Source: Sphingobacteriaceae bacterium (GTDB lineage Bacteria > Bacteroidota > Bacteroidia > B-17B0 > Aurantibacillaceae). Taken from it: 64,000 nucleotides of DNA. A program made the position numbers and the translations under genes. The first letter of the stretch is position 1; every line of letters starts with the position of its first letter. The notes below the pieces were generated by a model. The model made no database searches and was not told where the DNA came from. It was given only the letters and a program-made list of their open reading frames with translations. Below are positions 36,732 through 46,668 of this stretch, piece after piece. Location of the stretch: the NCBI GenBank assembly GCA_002319075.1, contig NVQB01000001.1, forward strand, positions 2,294,001 to 2,358,000, written 5' to 3'.

Positions 36732-39700
36732 ATGGCAGTAAAGCACCCATTCCAGGTTGATGAAAACACTCTTAATTTACTGCCTGTTGCTGTTATATTA
36801 TTTGATGAAAAAAGATTTTATTTTTTAAATAAAAAAGCAATAGAAATTTTAGCTATTCCTGTAAAGCTTCTAAAAACAAAAGATACACTTTCTATATTTC
36901 AATTTATCAGTGAAAAAATTCATCCTGAAGTAAGGAAGAATATAAAGCTTGTACTCAAAGGTAGCGAACTTCCGGCTATGGAAGTGAAGGTTATTAATTA
37001 CAAGAAAAAGAATATTTTTATTGAAGCAAATTCGAATTTAGCTTTTTATAACTCTAAGAAAGTAGTACAAACAACTTTTTCAGAAATATCTGTCAGGAAA
37101 AATCTTTCTATTGAAGGAGAAAATGCCAGAGATATTTTACAAAAAATAAGTAGTAACAGTGAGGATGTTATCTTTCATCTGAGTTTTTTTCCACATCCAA
37201 AACTAAAGTTTATAAGTGATTCTTCAAAAAAGATACTTGGGTATACACCAGAAGAGGTTTATAAAACAAATGGTTTGATAGAATCAAGCATTCACAAAGA
37301 CGATAGAGCTTTAATTGTTACTACAAAAAAAGAGTATTTAGAGAAAAGCAAAGCAAAAAACGAACATAAAGTTATAGTTCGCTTTAAGCACAAAAAAGGA
37401 AAAGAAAAAAAGCTTGAAATAGCTGTCAACCCTGTATTTAATAGTCAAAAAGAACTTAGTGGACTTATTGGCAATATGCGGGATGTTACAGATAGTATAG
37501 AAACAGAGAGTTTATTGATTGAAACAAAAAATAAGTTCGATCTCATTACCAATAATGGGAATGATATTATAGCGTTTTATACTTACTATCCAAAGGAAAA
37601 ATATCTTTATGTAAGTCCAAATATTAAGAAAATACTTGGATATGATTACAAGGAACTACTCAATGATCACACTTTCTTTTCGAGGTATTTACTTGGAGAT
37701 AAAGAAGTGTTTTCTAAAACTGAAAAATTAATAAAGGGGTATCAGAAAAAAAACATAGTAAAAAACCACCATTTTTCGTTTAAAATACTTAAAAAATCGG
37801 GAGAGGAAGTTTGGCTGGAAAATAGCCTTGTTCCAATAACGAATGCAAAAGGAAAGATTGATTTTTTCATAAATATTTTAAGAGATATTACCGAACAAAA
37901 AGAGGCTGATATTGAAATTGAAAATCAATATTTTAATTATAGAAATTTACTCGATTATTCACCAGTAGCTTACGTAATTCACGATCATGGAGTTTGTTTA
38001 TATGTGAACAATGCTCTTATGGATCTTATGAAGGTGAAGAGTAAGAACCAGATCCTTGGCAAATTCATGTTGGATTTTTTTAAGCAATCTGACCGAAAAA
38101 GAGGCATGGAACGTATGCAGGAAATTTATACAAGAAAAAAGGGCCTGGATAAATTTTTTAATTATACTATAAAGGATGCCGAAAAAAATGAGATTGAAGT
38201 AGAGATAAAATCTGTACAAATTAAATTCAATAATAAAGATTGCGTTCTTTCTCTTGTAAATAACTTAACGGAGCAACAGCAGAGAGAAAACGAAAAAGTA
38301 AAAGCACAAATTACTGAGAGTACAAATAAACAATTACAAAAAGAGATTAAAGAAAGAAAAGACGCAGAGAAAAACTTAACCGATAAAACGGCCCATCTTT
38401 CAGCTATTTTTGAAAGTTCTACCCATCTAATTTGGTCCGTTAACAGTGATTTTAAGGTAACCTCATTCAACAGAAATTTTTTCAGTACTGTAAAGCTTCA
38501 GCAAGGAATTACAATAAAACCCGGGTATAAGATTGACGAACATCTTATAAAAAATCGCGATCAGTATATTCAATTTTGGTATACTAAGTATGCTGAAGCA
38601 TTTAAAGGAAAAAAACTTGAGTTTGAGAAGGATGACATTAATAATGGAAGAAAGGTTTACAGGAAAGTTTTTATAAATCCCATTTTTAACGAGCTTAACC
38701 AAGTTAAGGAGATCAGTTGCATAGCCAGTGATATTACTGATTCGAAGATTTATGAACAAAAACTCCTGAATCAAACAGGAAAACTGAGCGCTATTTTCGA
38801 CAGTAGTCATCATTACATTTGGACCATTGATCATGATGGAAAACTAACCTCTTTCAATAAAAATTATTATGACCTTATCACCAGTATTTATAATACAAAA
38901 CCGTTTCTTGGTATTGTATTAAACAGGGGGGTTTTAGCTAATGATAAAGAATACACCGAACTTTTACAATTTCACTATGACAAATCTTTTCGGGGATTGG
39001 CAACAAATTTTGAAATAGAAACAAGAGATAAGGACAATAAGAATATTTATCTGGAGGTGTTTTTTAATCCGATATACGAAAATGAAAGAGTAGTAGAAGT
39101 TAGCGGTATAGCTCATAACATTACCGAAAAAAAACATGTACAGCAAAGAATGGAATTTTCTTTGAAAGAAAAAGAAGTTTTACTCAGAGAGGTGCATCAC
39201 CGTGTTAAAAATAATATGCAGGTTATCAGTAGTATTCTAAACTTGCAGTCCTCTTACGTTTCTGACGAGTATGCCTTAACGCTGTTAAAAGAGAGCCAGA
39301 ACCGCATAAAAACCATGGCTTACATTCACGAGAGTTTATATCAGAATAAGTCTTTCAGTTCAGTTGATTTTTCAGACTATGTTTACACGCTGGTGAATAA
39401 CATTGTTCAGTCTTATTCGGCTTCCAGCGAAAAAATTAAACTGGAGCTTAATATTGAAAAAGTATCACTCTCCCTAGATAGCTCTATACCTGCAGGGCTT
39501 ATTATAAACGAACTTATCACCAATGCTATAAAACACGCTTTCCCCGGGGAGAAACAAGGAATAATTACCTTTAATTTACGGTGCGAAAATAATTTTGTAT
39601 TTTTAGAGTTGAAAGATAACGGCGTTGGATTTGCTCCAGGGATCGATTTTGAGAATAGCCACTCGCTTGGTTTACAATTAGTTAACACTCTTATAGAACA

Positions 39701-39773
39701 GATAGAGGGGAAGTTAAAATTTAAATCAAAAAAGGATATGGGTACCGAAGTTTTAGTTACTTTTAAAATGTAA
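36732..39773 (+). CDS. Multi-PAS cytosolic sensor histidine kinase (HisKA_2 type)
   Basis: This 1013-aa protein has no signal peptide or membrane helix. Five to six PAS domains can be placed at about 12-125, 135-255, 265-390, 400-520, 555-680 and 690-815, several ending in typical PAC phrases such as FFINILRDITEQKEA. A HisKA_2 domain with phospho-acceptor His823 (VHHRVKNNMQ) and a HATPase_c domain with DNGVGF and LGLQLVNTL boxes complete it. It probably senses an intracellular signal such as redox state or a ligand. It pairs with the LytTR regulator immediately downstream. Confidence 0.9.
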   Translation: MAVKHPFQVDENTLNLLPVAVILFDEKRFYFLNKKAIEILAIPVKLLKTKDTLSIFQFISEKIHPEVRKNIKLVLKGSELPAMEVKVINYKKKNIFIEANSNLAFYNSKKVVQTTFSEISVRKNLSIEGENARDILQKISSNSEDVIFHLSFFPHPKLKFISDSSKKILGYTPEEVYKTNGLIESSIHKDDRALIVTTKKEYLEKSKAKNEHKVIVRFKHKKGKEKKLEIAVNPVFNSQKELSGLIGNMRDVTDSIETESLLIETKNKFDLITNNGNDIIAFYTYYPKEKYLYVSPNIKKILGYDYKELLNDHTFFSRYLLGDKEVFSKTEKLIKGYQKKNIVKNHHFSFKILKKSGEEVWLENSLVPITNAKGKIDFFINILRDITEQKEADIEIENQYFNYRNLLDYSPVAYVIHDHGVCLYVNNALMDLMKVKSKNQILGKFMLDFFKQSDRKRGMERMQEIYTRKKGLDKFFNYTIKDAEKNEIEVEIKSVQIKFNNKDCVLSLVNNLTEQQQRENEKVKAQITESTNKQLQKEIKERKDAEKNLTDKTAHLSAIFESSTHLIWSVNSDFKVTSFNRNFFSTVKLQQGITIKPGYKIDEHLIKNRDQYIQFWYTKYAEAFKGKKLEFEKDDINNGRKVYRKVFINPIFNELNQVKEISCIASDITDSKIYEQKLLNQTGKLSAIFDSSHHYIWTIDHDGKLTSFNKNYYDLITSIYNTKPFLGIVLNRGVLANDKEYTELLQFHYDKSFRGLATNFEIETRDKDNKNIYLEVFFNPIYENERVVEVSGIAHNITEKKHVQQRMEFSLKEKEVLLREVHHRVKNNMQVISSILNLQSSYVSDEYALTLLKESQNRIKTMAYIHESLYQNKSFSSVDFSDYVYTLVNNIVQSYSASSEKIKLELNIEKVSLSLDSSIPAGLIINELITNAIKHAFPGEKQGIITFNLRCENNFVFLELKDNGVGFAPGIDFENSHSLGLQLVNTLIEQIEGKLKFKSKKDMGTEVLVTFKM

Positions 39774-39781
39774 TTGTTATT

Positions 39782-40540
39782 ATGGAAAAGCTAAACATAT
39801 TTATTGTTGAAGATGAGAGTATAGTTGCTAAAGACATTCAAAATAGCCTCACTAAATTAGGTTATAACGTGATTGGATTTGCAAATAACGGGAAGGATGC
39901 TATTGATAAAATTACAGAGTTGATGCCCGATCTTATTTTGATGGATATCATGATAAAAGGTCCATTGACTGGCATTGAAGTGAGCGAGAAAATTAAGGAG
40001 AAAATGAATGTGCCGGTTATTTTCTTAACGGCGTATGCAGATGAAGGAACGCTTTCAAGAGCAAAAATAACTGAGCCATACGGATATATTTTAAAACCTT
40101 TCAAGGAAATTGACCTGCATTCTACAATAGAAATGGCGGTTTATAAACATCAGAAAGATTCGGCTTTATTAAAGGAAAGAGACTTTTTATATTCGCTTGT
40201 TGAAAACAAAGACGAAAAAGCAAAAGATATTTTGTTTGTAAAATCAAACAGTCGTTTAGTAAAAGTTTATTTGAAAGATATTTATTTTGTAGAAGCCCTT
40301 AAAGACTATGTGATTATAAATACAGAGTTTGCAAGATACACAGTGCATAGTACTATGAAAGAGCTGGATAAGAAACTTGGAAACGTTGAGTTTGTGAGGG
40401 TTCACCGTTCGTTTATTGCACGTCTTGATAAAATTCAAAGTATCGACAATCAGAATGTTGTTCTTGAAAACGAGAAAAAAATTATTCCGGTTGGTGGCTC
40501 TTATAGAGAAGAGTTGATGCAAAAGCTTAACCTGCTTTAA
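39782..40540 (+). CDS. LytTR-family response regulator
   Basis: This 252-aa protein has a receiver domain (1-~125, acidic pocket E10/D11, phospho-acceptor D55 in LILMDIMIKG, K at ILKPF) and a C-terminal LytTR DNA-binding domain (~150-252, with FVKSNSRLVKVYLKDIYFVE and FVRVHRSFIA). It is the expected partner of the PAS kinase 8 bp upstream. LytTR regulators bind DNA upstream of target genes; the targets are not visible here. Confidence 0.93.
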   Translation: MEKLNIFIVEDESIVAKDIQNSLTKLGYNVIGFANNGKDAIDKITELMPDLILMDIMIKGPLTGIEVSEKIKEKMNVPVIFLTAYADEGTLSRAKITEPYGYILKPFKEIDLHSTIEMAVYKHQKDSALLKERDFLYSLVENKDEKAKDILFVKSNSRLVKVYLKDIYFVEALKDYVIINTEFARYTVHSTMKELDKKLGNVEFVRVHRSFIARLDKIQSIDNQNVVLENEKKIIPVGGSYREELMQKLNLL

Positions 40541-40616
40541 AATTACTAAAAGACATACTACAATTAATAGCAAGCGATTGCAGCAATAGGCTGTAAATTT
40601 GTTTCTTAATTTAGTT

Positions 40617-41999
40617 ATGTCAAAAACCAAAACAACTTATTTTTGTCAGAATTGCGGGGCTCAGTCGGCTAAATGGATAGGAAAGTGTCCGAGCTGCAAT
40701 GAGTGGAATACTTATGTGGAGGAAGTGATTCACAAAGAATCAAAGAATGACAGGCTACAATTATTTTCAGCTAATAAAAATCCAAAGAACACTTCGAATA
40801 AGTCTATCCTTTTACAAGACGTAGGACTCCAGGATTTTCCCCGCATTGCCGTTCCGGGAAAAGAATTAACGCGTGTGTTGGGTGGCGGCATTGTTCCGGG
40901 AAGCCTTGTTTTATTTGGTGGAGAGCCAGGTATTGGAAAATCCACCCTAATGCTACAGCTAGCTTTACGTTTAAAAAATTTAAAAATATTATACGTTAGC
41001 GGCGAAGAAAGCGAACAACAGATTAAGATGCGGGCGGAACGCATTGGCGTAACTACAGAAAGTTGTTTTATCCTGCAGGAAACAAATACTCAAAATATTT
41101 TTCAGCAGATCGCAGAAATACAGCCGCAACTTGTTATTATTGATTCCATTCAAACACTGCATACAAGCTATGTAGATAGCAGTCCGGGTAGTGTGAGCCA
41201 GGTGAGAGAATGTGCTGCGGAGTTTTTACGTTTTGCAAAAGAAACCAATACGCCAGTGTTTATGATCGGTCATATAACCAAGGAGGGAAGCCTTGCCGGG
41301 CCAAAAGTACTTGAGCACATGGTGGATACTGTTTTGCAATTTGAGGGAGATAGAAATCACATATACCGCCTTTTAAGAGCTACCAAAAATCGTTTTGGAA
41401 ATACCAACGAAATGGGCATTTATGAGATGAATGGTGACGGGTTAAGGGAAGTTACCAATCCCTCAGAGATCTTAATTACAGATAGAGAGAATCCTACCAG
41501 TGGTGTTGCTATTTCTGCCACAATGGAAGGGAATCGTCCGATGTTGATAGAAACACAAGCTTTGGTAAGTAGTGCCGCTTATGGCACGCCACAACGCTCC
41601 TCTACCGGGTTTGATCTTCGTCGTTTGTCGATGTTGCTGGCGGTACTTGAAAAACGCTGCGGATTCAAGTTAGGAATCAAAGATGTTTTTATCAACATAG
41701 CTGGTGGTATTCGCGTGGAAGATCCGGGCATTGATCTTGCGCTGGTGTGTGCGATTTTAAGCAGCAACGAAGACCTGCCTATTCCTCAAACTGTTTGTTT
41801 TGCAGCAGAAGTAGGTTTAACCGGCGAGATACGTCCTGTAAGCCGGGTAGAGCAACGCATTATGGAAGCGGAAAAATTAGGCTTTGAGAAAATATTTATT
41901 TCTTCCTTTAATTTGAAAGGATTGAACACCAAAAATTTTAAAATAGAAGTTGTTGCGGTGTCTAAAATGGAAGAGGCTTTTAGCGCTTTGTTCGGATAG
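40617..41999 (+). CDS. radA: DNA repair protein RadA
   Basis: RadA is a RecA-like branch-migration ATPase. The 460-aa product has an N-terminal zinc finger (C10, C13, C24, C27), Walker A GGEPGIGKST, the RadA signature KNRFG, and a C-terminal Lon-protease-like domain. ATG 40617 is preferred over an upstream TTG at 40599 because the zinc-finger domain begins directly after it. The gap to the response regulator is 76 bp, so it may have its own promoter. Confidence 0.95.
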   Translation: MSKTKTTYFCQNCGAQSAKWIGKCPSCNEWNTYVEEVIHKESKNDRLQLFSANKNPKNTSNKSILLQDVGLQDFPRIAVPGKELTRVLGGGIVPGSLVLFGGEPGIGKSTLMLQLALRLKNLKILYVSGEESEQQIKMRAERIGVTTESCFILQETNTQNIFQQIAEIQPQLVIIDSIQTLHTSYVDSSPGSVSQVRECAAEFLRFAKETNTPVFMIGHITKEGSLAGPKVLEHMVDTVLQFEGDRNHIYRLLRATKNRFGNTNEMGIYEMNGDGLREVTNPSEILITDRENPTSGVAISATMEGNRPMLIETQALVSSAAYGTPQRSSTGFDLRRLSMLLAVLEKRCGFKLGIKDVFINIAGGIRVEDPGIDLALVCAILSSNEDLPIPQTVCFAAEVGLTGEIRPVSRVEQRIMEAEKLGFEKIFISSFNLKGLNTKNFKIEVVAVSKMEEAFSALFG

Positions 42000-42015
42000 T
42001 TAGTAATAGTTAAAC

Positions 42016-42972
42016 TTAATAAAGAAGCGGCTTTATTTTGCTGTTAATACGGTTTACATCTGGTTTGGGATATTCTTTAAATGTTTCGTACAAACTGATA
42101 TTTAGCTGACTGATTGAAGAAGAAATTTTCTCATAGGTATATTCTTTTTTCAACTTAACTTTTGTTACAACATTTACATCATTTTTTGTAAGAACGGTTT
42201 TATTATCTGGATTTTCTTTCAAATCTCTCAGAAAAGTTCTATTCACCGGAAAATAGATAGCTGTAGCGAGCCCATTTTGGGCTGGTGTATAGCTGACTGG
42301 AAAAAAATAGTTTGTTGGACTAAAATTAATATCGCGTGTAGCATATGGCATAGGACTTTTAAGCTGATGACCATATTTATTTTTTAAAACCACGGCCATC
42401 AATTTTATTGGATTCCCAGTTTCCTTGATTGTACGAGCAGAATCTTCAGGAACAAAACCTATTGAAGAACTATAAGCAAAATCACTTTCAGCAATGATGT
42501 AAAATTCCTCTTTCATTTTAATGGAAGGGTCAATAACAAGATTTGTATCTAGAAAAATTCCGTCTCGTTTACCATTTAATAAACTATCGCTATAGTTGCT
42601 ATACATAAAATAAACCTTGCAAAAATTCAAATTCTCCTTATAAGCAAATAGGGTGTTTCTGTTTACGGCAAAAAGTTCAAGTTGTTTTTCAAGAGCAAGA
42701 CTTTGATTTCCTTGTTTTAGAAGCTCATCTATTAACAACTTGCTTGTTTTTAGTTTCACAACGATGGCCCCTTTTTCTTTAAGCGTATTAATCTGCCATG
42801 CGCCAACCACTAATCTCGTTCTACGAAAATTATCAAACTGCTCCGGATCTTTATAATCCTTATAAACAGCCGGCTCCGTTCCTATTTGTGCGAATAGAAA
42901 ATTTCCTGAGAACAAACAGAAAAATAAAACTGCAAATTTATTATTTAACCAATGAGCCATTTTGAAAGTCAT
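42016..42972 (-). CDS. Exported protein of unknown function
   Basis: I do not recognise this 318-aa protein. It has a signal peptide (cleavage near SGNFLFAQ, ~residue 29). A mixed alpha/beta body begins with [21 protein letters not shown], and the C-terminal ~60 residues are lysine-rich. No catalytic motif or sorting domain is obvious. Its start overlaps the end of metG by 32 bp in another frame (ATG 42972; ATG 42960 is an alternative), so it is expressed with metG. Confidence 0.6.
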   Translation of the reverse strand: MTFKMAHWLNNKFAVLFFCLFSGNFLFAQIGTEPAVYKDYKDPEQFDNFRRTRLVVGAWQINTLKEKGAIVVKLKTSKLLIDELLKQGNQSLALEKQLELFAVNRNTLFAYKENLNFCKVYFMYSNYSDSLLNGKRDGIFLDTNLVIDPSIKMKEEFYIIAESDFAYSSSIGFVPEDSARTIKETGNPIKLMAVVLKNKYGHQLKSPMPYATRDINFSPTNYFFPVSYTPAQNGLATAIYFPVNRTFLRDLKENPDNKTVLTKNDVNVVTKVKLKKEYTYEKISSSISQLNISLYETFKEYPKPDVNRINSKIKPLLY

Positions 42973-44983
42973 TTAATATAGGAGAAACAAAACATAATTC
43001 TCCTTTTGCATTTTCGGCCATTAAAATCATACCCTGACTTTCGATGCCTTTTATTTTACGTGGTGCAAGATTCGCCAGCAGGCACACCTTTTTACCAATA
43101 ATGTCCTGAGGCTTATAATACTGGGCAATTCCGCTTACTACCGTTCTTTTATCCACACCCGTATCCAACAAAAGCTTTAAAAGTTTATCCGTTTTTGGCA
43201 CAGCCTCTGCCTCTATGATAGTAGCTGTTCTGATATCCATTTTTGAAAAATCGTCAAAAGTGGTTTCTGATTTAATTGCTTCAACAGGTTTATTTTGTTC
43301 GTTTTCCAATTTGCTTTGTTGGAGCTTGTCTAATTGAACTTGAACTTCCGCATCTTCAATTTTAGAAAAAAGCAACTCGTCTTTATTGATCAAATGGTCT
43401 TGCGCCATATTAGACGTTTGTTTGGCTGAATTCCATTTTAAAGGATGGACATTAAGCATATCGAATAACTTCTTGGAGGTAAAAGGAAGAAAAGGTTCTG
43501 AAAGGATTGCAAGGTTACAGGAGATTTGGAGTGCGATATTCATAATGGTTTTTACGCGCTCTTCATCGGTCTTAATTAATTTCCAGGGTTCTGTTTCGGC
43601 CAGGTATTTATTTCCGAGCCTTGCTACATTCATTAGTTCACTAACTGCTTCTCTGAACTTAAATTGTTCTATAGCTTTAGAAATTTTTTCCGGAGCCTTC
43701 GCCAACTCCTCTAATACTACTAAATCTTCTTTAGTATAAGAGCTGGTATTGGGCACTTTGCCATTATAATATTTGTGTGTTAAAACAAGTGTGCGATTAA
43801 TAAAGTTTCCAAAAATAGCAACGAGTTCGCTGTTATTTTTTGTCTGAAAATCTTTCCAGGTAAAATCGTTATCTTTTGTTTCCGGGGCATTTGCGCAAAG
43901 TGTGTAACGCAGAACGTCTTGTTTGTCCTTAAACTCAACCAGGTATTCATGAAGCCAAACAGCCCAGTTACGGGAGGTAGAAATTTTATCGCCTTCTAAA
44001 TTTAAAAATTCGTTTGCAGGAACATTGTCAGGCAAAATAAAGCCACCGTGTTCCATAAGCATAGCAGGAAAAATGATGCAGTGAAAAACGATGTTGTCTT
44101 TTCCAATGAAATGAATTAAACGCGAATCGTCTTTTTTCCAATAATCTTCCCAGGTATCAGGTAGCAATTCTTTTGTTGCTGAAATATATCCGATAGGTGC
44201 ATCGAACCATACATACAAAACTTTTCCTTCAGCTCCTTCAACAGGCACCGGTATTCCCCAATCAAGATCACGTGTCATAGCACGAGGTTGCAAGCCGTCA
44301 CCGCTTTCTAACCAGCTTTTGCACTGCCCGTAAACATTGGGTTTCCAATCGCTATGTTTATCAAGGTATTCTTTAATCTGCGGTTGTAACTTATCAAGTG
44401 GGAGAAACCAGTTCTTTGTTTGTTTCAAAACAGGTTTGTTACCAGAAAGAGTAGACCTTGGATTGATAAGGTCGGTAGCGTTTAAGGTAGAGCCACATCT
44501 TTCGCACTGATCTCCGTAAGCATTGGGGTTAGCGCAATTAGGACAGGTTCCAACAATATAACGGTCTGCAAGAAATTGCTGAGCGGCTTCGTCGTAATAC
44601 TGTTCGGTAACTTGTTCGGTAAAGCCATGCTTTTCGTACATTACCTTAAACATGTCTGAGGCCGTTTGATGGTGTACTTTTGAAGAAGTGCGAGAATAAA
44701 TATCGAAAGAAATACCAAATTCTTTAAAGGCATCGCCCATAATTTTATGGTATTTGTCTACCACTGCTTGTGGCGTTGTATTTTCTTTTTTTGCTTTAAT
44801 GGTAATAGGTACGCCATGCTCATCGCTTCCGCAAACGAACTTTACGTCTTGTCCCGAGCTGCGCAGGTATCTTACGTAAATGTCTGATGGAAGATAGCAA
44901 CCGGCAAGATGGCCAATGTGCACTGGGCCGTTGGCATAAGGTAAAGCAGCTGTTATTAGTGTTCTTTTAAATTTTGAGTTCAT
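42941..44983 (-). CDS. metG: Methionyl-tRNA synthetase
   Basis: This 680-aa class I synthetase has the HIGH motif (H22-H25 in PVHIGHLAG), the zinc-binding insert ([17 protein letters not shown], ~145-162) and the KMSKS variant DKISTS. A C-terminal OB-fold tRNA-binding domain (~575-680, with [11 protein letters not shown] and [17 protein letters not shown]) is also present, as in E. coli-type dimeric MetG. A candidate promoter lies at 45059-45066, adjacent to the start of the divergent HNH gene. Confidence 0.97.
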   Translation of the reverse strand: MNSKFKRTLITAALPYANGPVHIGHLAGCYLPSDIYVRYLRSSGQDVKFVCGSDEHGVPITIKAKKENTTPQAVVDKYHKIMGDAFKEFGISFDIYSRTSSKVHHQTASDMFKVMYEKHGFTEQVTEQYYDEAAQQFLADRYIVGTCPNCANPNAYGDQCERCGSTLNATDLINPRSTLSGNKPVLKQTKNWFLPLDKLQPQIKEYLDKHSDWKPNVYGQCKSWLESGDGLQPRAMTRDLDWGIPVPVEGAEGKVLYVWFDAPIGYISATKELLPDTWEDYWKKDDSRLIHFIGKDNIVFHCIIFPAMLMEHGGFILPDNVPANEFLNLEGDKISTSRNWAVWLHEYLVEFKDKQDVLRYTLCANAPETKDNDFTWKDFQTKNNSELVAIFGNFINRTLVLTHKYYNGKVPNTSSYTKEDLVVLEELAKAPEKISKAIEQFKFREAVSELMNVARLGNKYLAETEPWKLIKTDEERVKTIMNIALQISCNLAILSEPFLPFTSKKLFDMLNVHPLKWNSAKQTSNMAQDHLINKDELLFSKIEDAEVQVQLDKLQQSKLENEQNKPVEAIKSETTFDDFSKMDIRTATIIEAEAVPKTDKLLKLLLDTGVDKRTVVSGIAQYYKPQDIIGKKVCLLANLAPRKIKGIESQGMILMAENAKGELCFVSPILNDFQNGSLVK

Positions 44984-45058
44984 ATACCTGTAGACCCTTT
45001 GAATCTTAAAATAAAGGCCTGTTTATTTCTTTATGTGTTATAAATTATTACTTTTATA

Positions 45059-45066
45059 CAAAGGTA
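45059..45066 (-). promoter_or_regulatory. Candidate metG promoter (-7 element TACCTTTG)
   Basis: TACCTTTG on the minus strand fits TANNTTTG, with a TTG about 18 bases upstream inside the first codons of the divergent HNH gene. The metG leader would be about 70 nt. Confidence 0.4.
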
Positions 45067-45079
45067 AAATAAATCTATC

Positions 45080-45769
45080 ATGAGCAATAAAAAAGAAATT
45101 TGGAAAGCTATAAGCATTGATGGGAAAAAGCCCACAGTACCTTACATGATATCTAACCACGGAAGATTTGGCGTTATGGTTGATGGCAAAGTGGAAGTGA
45201 GGCATTTTAAACCTACGGCCGGCAATTATCGCTATAACACACGTCAGAACGGTAAAAATAAGGCTATCTTTTTATCGCGTGAAGTGGCAAGACATTTTCT
45301 TACAAAGCCCTCAGCTAAACATAAATTCATTATTCATAAAGATCATAATTATCTGAACGATCACGCGGATAATTTAAAATGGTCTACCAACGAGGAGCAT
45401 AGGGCGCATACTTCCCAGAGCCCAAGGTCAATTTTATCGCGACAAAAGAAGGCCATTACAAAAAGCACACATTCAAAAGTACTAACTGAAAAAAATGTTA
45501 TTGCTTTAAAAAAAATGATTTGGGATCCAAAACGCAAACTATCTTTTAGTAAAATCGCTGAGAAATTTGGAGTTTCAGATATGCAGGTGTACCGTATAAA
45601 AAGCGGCGAATTCTGGTATCACTTAAAAGTAGATAACGAGCCTGAACATAAAAAATACAAACAGAACCTGAGTAATATTTCTTTCCACGCGAAGGCTGCA
45701 GCCAAGCAGACAAAAAATGATTCTAAGAAAAAAGCATCTCCAAAAAAAGTAGTAAAGAAGAAACGCTAA
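45080..45769 (+). CDS. NUMOD4/HNH-type DNA-binding protein (homing-endonuclease-like)
   Basis: This 229-aa protein has an N-terminal NUMOD4-like segment (WKAI ... YMISNHGRFGV) and an HNH_3 core (H86, D88, N90, N93: IHKDHNYLND, then NLKWSTNEEHRAH). A helix-turn-helix (~138-172, SFSKIAEKFGVSDMQVYRI) and a lysine-rich tail (~200-229) follow. Such proteins derive from phage or intron homing endonucleases. Here it is a free-standing gene directly joined to an LD-carboxypeptidase gene (stop 45767-45769, ATG 45770), which points to a stable chromosomal role, perhaps regulatory. Nuclease activity is not proven. Confidence 0.75.
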   Translation: MSNKKEIWKAISIDGKKPTVPYMISNHGRFGVMVDGKVEVRHFKPTAGNYRYNTRQNGKNKAIFLSREVARHFLTKPSAKHKFIIHKDHNYLNDHADNLKWSTNEEHRAHTSQSPRSILSRQKKAITKSTHSKVLTEKNVIALKKMIWDPKRKLSFSKIAEKFGVSDMQVYRIKSGEFWYHLKVDNEPEHKKYKQNLSNISFHAKAAAKQTKNDSKKKASPKKVVKKKR

Positions 45770-46666
45770 ATGTTACTTGCACCATCGTATTTAAAGAAAG
45801 GCGATACCGTTTTAATTATAGGAACTGCCCGCGCCAGGAGTAAAGATCAAGTTGAACCCGCCATAGAAATTCTTAAAAGTTGGGGACTTAAAGTTGAAGC
45901 TGGAAAGCATCTTTACAAAAAGCACAATCAATTTGCGGGAACCGATAAGGAGCGGGCGCATGATTTACAATGGGCGCTCGATCACATAAGCGCAAAGGCT
46001 ATTCTAATTGCAGGGGGAGGTTACGGCACTTTGCGAATTATCGATCTTATTAACTTCGAAAAATTTAAAAAAAATCCGAAATGGATCATTGGTTATAGTG
46101 ATACCACTGTGATTCAGAGCCGCCTTACAAAATTAAAGGTAGCCAGTATTCACGGAACAATGGCTTTTCAGTTTACCAAAAACGCAGAGGCAACAGAGTC
46201 TCTAAAAAAGGCTTTATTCGGAGAGAAGTTAGAATACGAAATTCAAAAAAATAAATTGAACAGAAGTGGCAGCGCAGACGCAGAAGTCGTTGGCGGAAAT
46301 CTTTCGTTGCTGTATGCTTTGAGTGGTAGCGTGGATGACATTTCCACAAAAAATAAAATCCTTTTCATTGAAGATCTCGACGAGCAACTTTATCATATTG
46401 ACAGAATGATTCTTCAATTAAAACGCAGCGGCAAACTAAAAGATCTGAAGGGCCTTATAGTCGGTGGAATGAGCGAGATGAAAGACAACGCAGTTCCTTT
46501 CGGCAAAACAGCCGAAGAAATTATTAAAGATGCTGTGAAGGAATATAAGTATCCTGTTTGCTTTAGTTTTCCTGCAGGACATATTGAAAACAACATGGCC
46601 CTTTACTTTGGAAAGAAGGCACGCCTTTCAATTACAAAATCAAGAATTAAATTTGAGTACCTATAG
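45770..46666 (+). CDS. LD-carboxypeptidase (peptidase family S66)
   Basis: This 298-aa protein matches the LdcA/MccF family, which cleaves the L-Lys/DAP-D-Ala bond of muropeptides during peptidoglycan recycling or inactivates peptide antibiotics. Visible are AGGGYGTLRIIDLI, the nucleophile motif IGYSDTT, the glutamate in FIEDLDEQLYHIDRM and the histidine in FPAGHIENN, i.e. the Ser-His-Glu triad. No signal peptide, so it acts in the cytoplasm. It abuts the HNH gene and is two bases from the next gene. Confidence 0.88.
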   Translation: MLLAPSYLKKGDTVLIIGTARARSKDQVEPAIEILKSWGLKVEAGKHLYKKHNQFAGTDKERAHDLQWALDHISAKAILIAGGGYGTLRIIDLINFEKFKKNPKWIIGYSDTTVIQSRLTKLKVASIHGTMAFQFTKNAEATESLKKALFGEKLEYEIQKNKLNRSGSADAEVVGGNLSLLYALSGSVDDISTKNKILFIEDLDEQLYHIDRMILQLKRSGKLKDLKGLIVGGMSEMKDNAVPFGKTAEEIIKDAVKEYKYPVCFSFPAGHIENNMALYFGKKARLSITKSRIKFEYL

Positions 46667-46668
46667 AA

